Below are positions 14,855-18,219 of a stretch of 18,219 nt of DNA, piece by piece; within the stretch, counting starts at the first letter, position 1, and every line of letters starts with the position of its first letter. This DNA comes from Bacteroidota bacterium. Its GTDB lineage: Bacteria; Bacteroidota; Bacteroidia; B-17B0; Aurantibacillaceae. The stretch lies in assembly GCA_025360565.1 (NCBI GenBank), contig JANYBY010000233.1:1-18219 (forward strand), written 5' to 3'. Position numbers and translations under genes: made by a program. Under the pieces are notes generated by a model that saw nothing but the letters and a program-made list of their open reading frames with translations, ran no database searches and was not told where the DNA came from.

Positions 14855-16366
14855 TTATTTTACAACTTGCACCGAGTCAATGGGTAGATTCATCACTCTA
14901 CACCAGTTTGAAAGGCTTGTTGAATCAATGTTTCGCCAAAAAGGCCCAAATTCTTTATGCGCCGAACTTGAATAACCATTAACAGTTTTGGTTTTCATTT
15001 TCAAAGCGCACAACATGGCATCAACCTGATAAATATAACTATCTGTACTAATTGCAGGAATGTAGGCAAAGGCCTTGTATTGCTTATTGTTTGCCCCTTG
15101 CTCAATTTTAGTTTTTAAATTCTCGACCCTGGCCCTGCCTTCTTCTTTATTAAATACCTTGAAGCCCCAGGGCAGGCAGTAATTATCAAACACTAAAAAG
15201 ATCGGAAAAATAAATACCAAGAGTTTAGCATATTTTACAAAATGAGTTTGTATGTAAGTGATGTTTAAACAAACCAACCAAGCGCCAAAAAAGATCAAAA
15301 CGCTTACAAAACGGCTTACTACACGCGCCGCTTTAATTCCCGGAATTTTCATTAAATAACCATACAACGTGTGCCCATTATAATTTATAGTGAAGAGGAT
15401 AAAAACAAAAATGCTAATTAAAAGAGTAAGATATAGTTTTTTTTGTTCGCCCTTAAAAATTAAGATAGCTGAAAGTATAATGGAAATAAAAATTATAATT
15501 CCTGGAAATAAAATATGGAGCCATACGTATTTGGAACTCACGTCGGTTCCTCTTAAAAAAAACCAGGCAACCGAACCGGAAAAAGAGCGTAAATAGGAAG
15601 ATAATCTTGGAATAGTTTCCATGTAAAAATCGTAATCGGTGTAGTAACCCGAGGTTTGATTACGCTTGTAATAAAAATAAAAGAGGGGAAGCAGGCACAC
15701 TAAAAAAATAACCGAACCTAAAACAAAATGCGGTAACATTTTTTTTAATTTTTGAAGCGTTGGGGAGTTGAAAATAAAATGACAAACAATAAAAAAGCCG
15801 GCTACAATAAGTAAAAAATAACCAAGGTAAATGCCCAGGTAAAATTGGATTATTAAAAATAAAAGAGCGAAAACCAAAGAGCGTAGTTGAAACGTGTTTA
15901 GGTAAATGTACATGAAATAAAAAAACAAAGGAATGCAAAAGCGAAATGAATATTGTGGGTGATTATGCATGCCATCGAGAGCAATGCTAAAAGCAAAAAT
16001 AAAAGCCCCGAAGGCCGCTGCGTATTTATTGCCACTTATTTTATGGAAACAATAATAACAAAAAGTAAAATTTAAAATATGACAGAGCAAAATCAGTAAT
16101 TGAAAAGCGCTCAAATAATCAAAACCAAAAAGTCTGAAAAGCGCGTAAAACGGCGTTATGCCCAATAAATTATCTGAATACGAAATAACTTCTTTATCGG
16201 GAAACATAAAAAAACCATCCCAGTAATTTGAATAATTTCCGCTAAGCCATTGATAATTATATTCAACTATTGAGATGATAAATCGTGAATCGCCAAGATC
16301 ACCGATAACATTTTTAAGATTATAACCCGTAAGTTGAAAAAAAGTAATGTGCAGGCCAATCAGCAA
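14855..16366 (-). CDS. Multi-pass membrane protein, GT-C-like; start uncertain
   Basis: This protein of at least 503 residues has about ten to twelve hydrophobic segments and a soluble C-terminal region. After the first helix it reads GDLGDSRF (residues 22-29) and then YWDGFFMFPDKEVISYSDNL, a pattern I associate with GT-C-type membrane proteins. VNGYSS near the C-terminus also recurs in that group. The only standard start after the in-frame TAA at 16436-16438 is TTG 16366, but it falls inside the first helix. Reading further upstream gives INLGQIIKYLKANWFVILLL, which looks like a genuine cytoplasmic start and complete helix, up to 23 residues longer. That extension holds no ATG, GTG or other TTG, so an ATA, ATT or CTG start, or a small sequence error, is possible. 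A palindromic element lies 30 bp further upstream. Substrates are unknown. Confidence 0.7.
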   Translation of the reverse strand: MLIGLHITFFQLTGYNLKNVIGDLGDSRFIISIVEYNYQWLSGNYSNYWDGFFMFPDKEVISYSDNLLGITPFYALFRLFGFDYLSAFQLLILLCHILNFTFCYYCFHKISGNKYAAAFGAFIFAFSIALDGMHNHPQYSFRFCIPLFFYFMYIYLNTFQLRSLVFALLFLIIQFYLGIYLGYFLLIVAGFFIVCHFIFNSPTLQKLKKMLPHFVLGSVIFLVCLLPLFYFYYKRNQTSGYYTDYDFYMETIPRLSSYLRSFSGSVAWFFLRGTDVSSKYVWLHILFPGIIIFISIILSAILIFKGEQKKLYLTLLISIFVFILFTINYNGHTLYGYLMKIPGIKAARVVSRFVSVLIFFGAWLVCLNITYIQTHFVKYAKLLVFIFPIFLVFDNYCLPWGFKVFNKEEGRARVENLKTKIEQGANNKQYKAFAYIPAISTDSYIYQVDAMLCALKMKTKTVNGYSSSAHKEFGPFWRNIDSTSLSNWCRVMNLPIDSVQVVK

Positions 16367-16465
16367 GAGTAAAATAACAAACCAGTTAGCTTTTAAGTAT
16401 TTTATTATTTGACCCAGATTGATTAAAATTATTATTTAGTGTCACAAAAAAAATTCAGTATTTTG

Positions 16466-16591
16466 AGTGCTTGCAAGAAAATGTTAGATGTTAGGCATTT
16501 TCAAAGGCTTGAGAATAGGAGTTTACCAATAGTAAATGACTGTTTTCAAGCCTGAAAATAACGAAACAGATGACGTTTTCATGCAAGCACT
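16466..16591. repeat. 126-bp imperfect palindrome (MITE-like or structured RNA element)
   Basis: The outer arms AGTGCTTGCA (16466-16475) and TGCAAGCACT (16582-16591) are exact inverted repeats, and pairing extends inward over 20 positions with 17 matches. Inside is a second long stem: ATTTTC with GAAAAT (16497-16502, 16554-16559), then AGGCTTGA with TCAAGCCT (16505-16512, 16546-16553). It closes with TTTAC/GTAAA (16522-16526, 16532-16536). TATTT flanks the element at 16459-16463 and 16591-16595, overlapping the outer arm by one base; in such A/T-rich DNA this could be chance. The element fills the gap between the dioxygenase and membrane protein genes. No ORF is present. Confidence 0.75.
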
Positions 16592-16607
16592 ATTTAAAAT
16601 AATTAAA

Positions 16608-17129
16608 TCAACTTATTACGGGAGGCGGTTCCATTACGTAGCCGCAGGATTTACAGGTTCGTAAATTTTTATCTTCGTAAAAGCGTTTGAACTCCGATTG
16701 AAATTGAGTTTGAATATCAGTTAATTTAAAATAGGCCTGGTGTAAAGGCGTGTTACATTTTTCGCAAAACCATAATAATCCGTCCTTTTCATCCTCTTTT
16801 CTTTTGCGTTCCATTACCAAACCAATAGTATTTGGTCCTCGACGCGGATTATGCGGTAATTTTGGCGGCAATAAAAATATATCGCCTTCGTTTATTGGTA
16901 CTTCAACAGCTTTGCCGTCTTCCTGAATTTGTACAGTAATATTTCCTTCCAGTTGATAAAAAAATTCTTCGCTTTCGTTGTAGTGATAATCTTTGCGGGA
17001 GTTAGGCCCGCCAACTACCATTACAATAAATTCCGCGTCCTTATAAACAACCTTGTTATTTACCGGGGGCTTTAGTAAATGACGATTTTCGTCGATCCAC
17101 TTTTTAAAATTAAACGGGCGTGTTACCAT
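16608..17129 (-). CDS. nbaC: 3-hydroxyanthranilate 3,4-dioxygenase (bacterial, rubredoxin-tailed)
   Basis: This 173-residue cupin dioxygenase opens the ring of 3-hydroxyanthranilate to give the precursor of quinolinate, in tryptophan breakdown and kynurenine-route NAD synthesis. Metal ligands are visible as H49 and E55 in DYHYNESEE and H93 in LPPKLPH, with the spacing known from the Cupriavidus enzyme. R45 and R97 match the substrate-binding arginines. The C-terminus has two CxxC pairs (C122/C125 and C159/C162), the second iron site found in bacterial enzymes of this family. Length and ATG start are normal. Other kynurenine genes are not in the window. The gene is isolated by palindromic elements on both sides, so it is probably transcribed alone or with partial read-through. 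The call is firm. Confidence 0.96.
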   Translation of the reverse strand: MVTRPFNFKKWIDENRHLLKPPVNNKVVYKDAEFIVMVVGGPNSRKDYHYNESEEFFYQLEGNITVQIQEDGKAVEVPINEGDIFLLPPKLPHNPRRGPNTIGLVMERKRKEDEKDGLLWFCEKCNTPLHQAYFKLTDIQTQFQSEFKRFYEDKNLRTCKSCGYVMEPPPVIS

Positions 17130-17167
17130 TTTACTAAATTAAAAATTATAAACGTAAAATGAAAAAT

Positions 17168-17264
17168 AAAGTGCTACGAATTACGAATAGGATACGAATG
17201 TACAAATCTGGGTTTAGGCAGTTCGATTCGTAAATTCGTAAAGATTCGTAATTCGTAGACTTTA
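17168..17264. repeat. Palindromic cluster of TACGAAT / ATTCGTA heptamers
   Basis: TACGAAT occurs at 17175-17181, 17182-17188 and 17193-17199. Its reverse complement ATTCGTA occurs at 17226-17232, 17234-17240, 17244-17250 and 17251-17257, with a partial copy at 17272-17277. The outer 15-bp arms (17174-17188 and 17244-17258) are perfectly complementary, and pairing continues outward through AAAGT/ACTTT with one bulged G. The result is a long nested hairpin between asd and the dioxygenase gene. It may be a REP- or MITE-like element. Unit size is far too small for CRISPR. Confidence 0.75.
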
Positions 17265-17281
17265 GAGCAAGTTCGTAGAAA

Positions 17282-18219
17282 TCAAACCAACCCTGCCTTC
17301 ACCAAGTACTCCGCAATCTGCACAGCGTTAGTTGCCGCGCCCTTACGTAGGTTATCCGAAACGATCCACATGTTCAATGTTTTTGGCTGCGATTCATCGC
17401 GCCTGATTCTTCCTACAAAAACTTCGTCTCTGTTATGCGCGTTCATTGGCATTGGGTAAACCTGATTTTTAATATCGTCTTCAACAATAATACCCGGCGC
17501 GTTTCTTAAAAGTTCAAATACATCATTAATATCAAATTCATTTTCAAATTCAATGTTAACACTTTCGCTATGGCCGCCCATTACAGGAATACGAACGGTT
17601 GTGGCTGTAACCGCAATGGAATCATCGCCCATTATTTTTTTGGTTTCGTTCACCATTTTCATTTCTTCTTTGGTGTAACCGTTATCGGTAAATACATCAA
17701 TTTGCGGTATCACATTCAGGTCTATTTTATATTTATAAGCCATCTGTTCGCTGCTGCCGTTCTGGCGTTCGTTCAGCAATTGTTCAACCGCTTTTACACC
17801 GGTGCCCGTTACGCTTTGGTAAGTAGAAACCACCACGCGTTTAACTTTATATTTTTTATGCAAAGGCTCTAACGCAACAACCATTTGTATGGTAGAACAA
17901 TTTGGATTGGCAATTATTTTATCGGTTTTTTGCAATACATGCGCGTTCACCTCAGGTACAACTAATTTTTTTGTAGGATCCATTCTCCACGCCGAAGAAT
18001 TATCAATTACTGTAATGCCCGCTTCCGCAAATTTTGTTGCCCACTCTAAAGAAGTACTTCCGCCGGCGGAAAATAAAGCAATTTTTGGCGACGCTGCGAT
18101 GGCCAATTGCATAGAGCGAATCTTATATTTTTGTCCTTTAAATTCAATTTCTTTTCCAAGTGATTTTTCAGATGCAACAGGAATTAATTCCGTTACATTA
18201 AAATTTCGTTCCGCTAAAA
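17282..18219 (-). CDS. asd: Aspartate-semialdehyde dehydrogenase (5' end outside window)
   Basis: This NADP-dependent cytoplasmic enzyme reduces aspartyl phosphate to aspartate semialdehyde for lysine, threonine, methionine and diaminopimelate synthesis. The minus-strand frame is open to the window edge, starting LAERNFNVTELIPVASEKS, the usual segment just after the nucleotide-binding loop. Only the first few dozen residues are therefore missing, and an internal ATG at 18112 is not the start. SAGGSTS and the catalytic cysteine in ANPNCSTIQ (codon near 17897-17899) are present, as is the histidine in MGGHSESVN. The C-terminus SDNLRKGAATNAVQIAEYL is typical. It is intact as far as visible. A 150-bp gap with a palindromic heptamer cluster separates it from the dioxygenase gene. 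Confidence 0.96.
   Translation of the reverse strand, partial: LAERNFNVTELIPVASEKSLGKEIEFKGQKYKIRSMQLAIAASPKIALFSAGGSTSLEWATKFAEAGITVIDNSSAWRMDPTKKLVVPEVNAHVLQKTDKIIANPNCSTIQMVVALEPLHKKYKVKRVVVSTYQSVTGTGVKAVEQLLNERQNGSSEQMAYKYKIDLNVIPQIDVFTDNGYTKEEMKMVNETKKIMGDDSIAVTATTVRIPVMGGHSESVNIEFENEFDINDVFELLRNAPGIIVEDDIKNQVYPMPMNAHNRDEVFVGRIRRDESQPKTLNMWIVSDNLRKGAATNAVQIAEYLVKAGLV

Noticed and set aside
17168..17264. CRISPR array or tandem repeat locus.
   Set aside because: Units are 7 bp, spacers are absent or tiny, and half the copies are inverted; no cas genes are nearby.
1..18219. tRNA, rRNA, transposase, integrase or defence genes.
   Set aside because: No cloverleaf-like segment, rRNA motif or recognisable recombinase or nuclease motif was seen; the gaps between genes are under 180 bp.

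Overview
The window looks like chromosomal DNA of a low-GC member of the Bacteroidota, probably an environmental lineage; I cannot place it further. This rests on A/T-rich coding sequence, few Shine-Dalgarno sites, -7 elements of the TAnnTTTG type, a two-subunit succinyl-CoA:3-oxoacid CoA-transferase, a bacterial-type 3-hydroxyanthranilate dioxygenase, and many large multi-pass membrane glycosyltransferase-like proteins.

Layout. Positions 2-109 hold the tail of an unidentified gene. From 218 to 13355 every gene is on the + strand. scoA (218-928) and scoB (6542-7201) encode the two halves of one ketone-body enzyme. They are separated by a tight 5.6-kb cassette of four envelope genes: a GT-C-like membrane protein, a GT39-like glycosyltransferase, an MBOAT O-acyltransferase and an SGNH/DltD-like partner. 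After scoB come a lipoprotein and a second, divergent GT39-like paralogue. A three-way-junction terminator and a promoter candidate follow (9358-9420). A second run then encodes a GT-C-like protein, a GT2 glycosyltransferase that appears to start at AUA, a DUF2304 protein overlapping it, and another GT-C-like protein.

The - strand half (18219 down to 13357) carries asd (5' end outside the window), 3-hydroxyanthranilate 3,4-dioxygenase, a fifth large GT-C-like protein, purQ, and a polyprenol-phosphate-sugar-synthase-like GT2 that meets the + strand run tail to tail with a 1-bp gap. Two large palindromic elements (16466-16591 and 17168-17264) flank the dioxygenase gene.

Working model (inference). 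The cytoplasmic GT2 enzymes would load sugars onto polyprenyl phosphate, and DUF2304 may assist membrane transfer or flipping. The GT-C proteins would transfer the sugars on the periplasmic face. The MBOAT/SGNH pair would O-acylate the product, and the lipoprotein may bind or display it. The target (lipopolysaccharide, capsule, exopolysaccharide or glycoprotein) cannot be read from the sequence. The most unusual points are the split scoA/scoB pair, the AUA-start GT2, and the palindromic intergenic elements.
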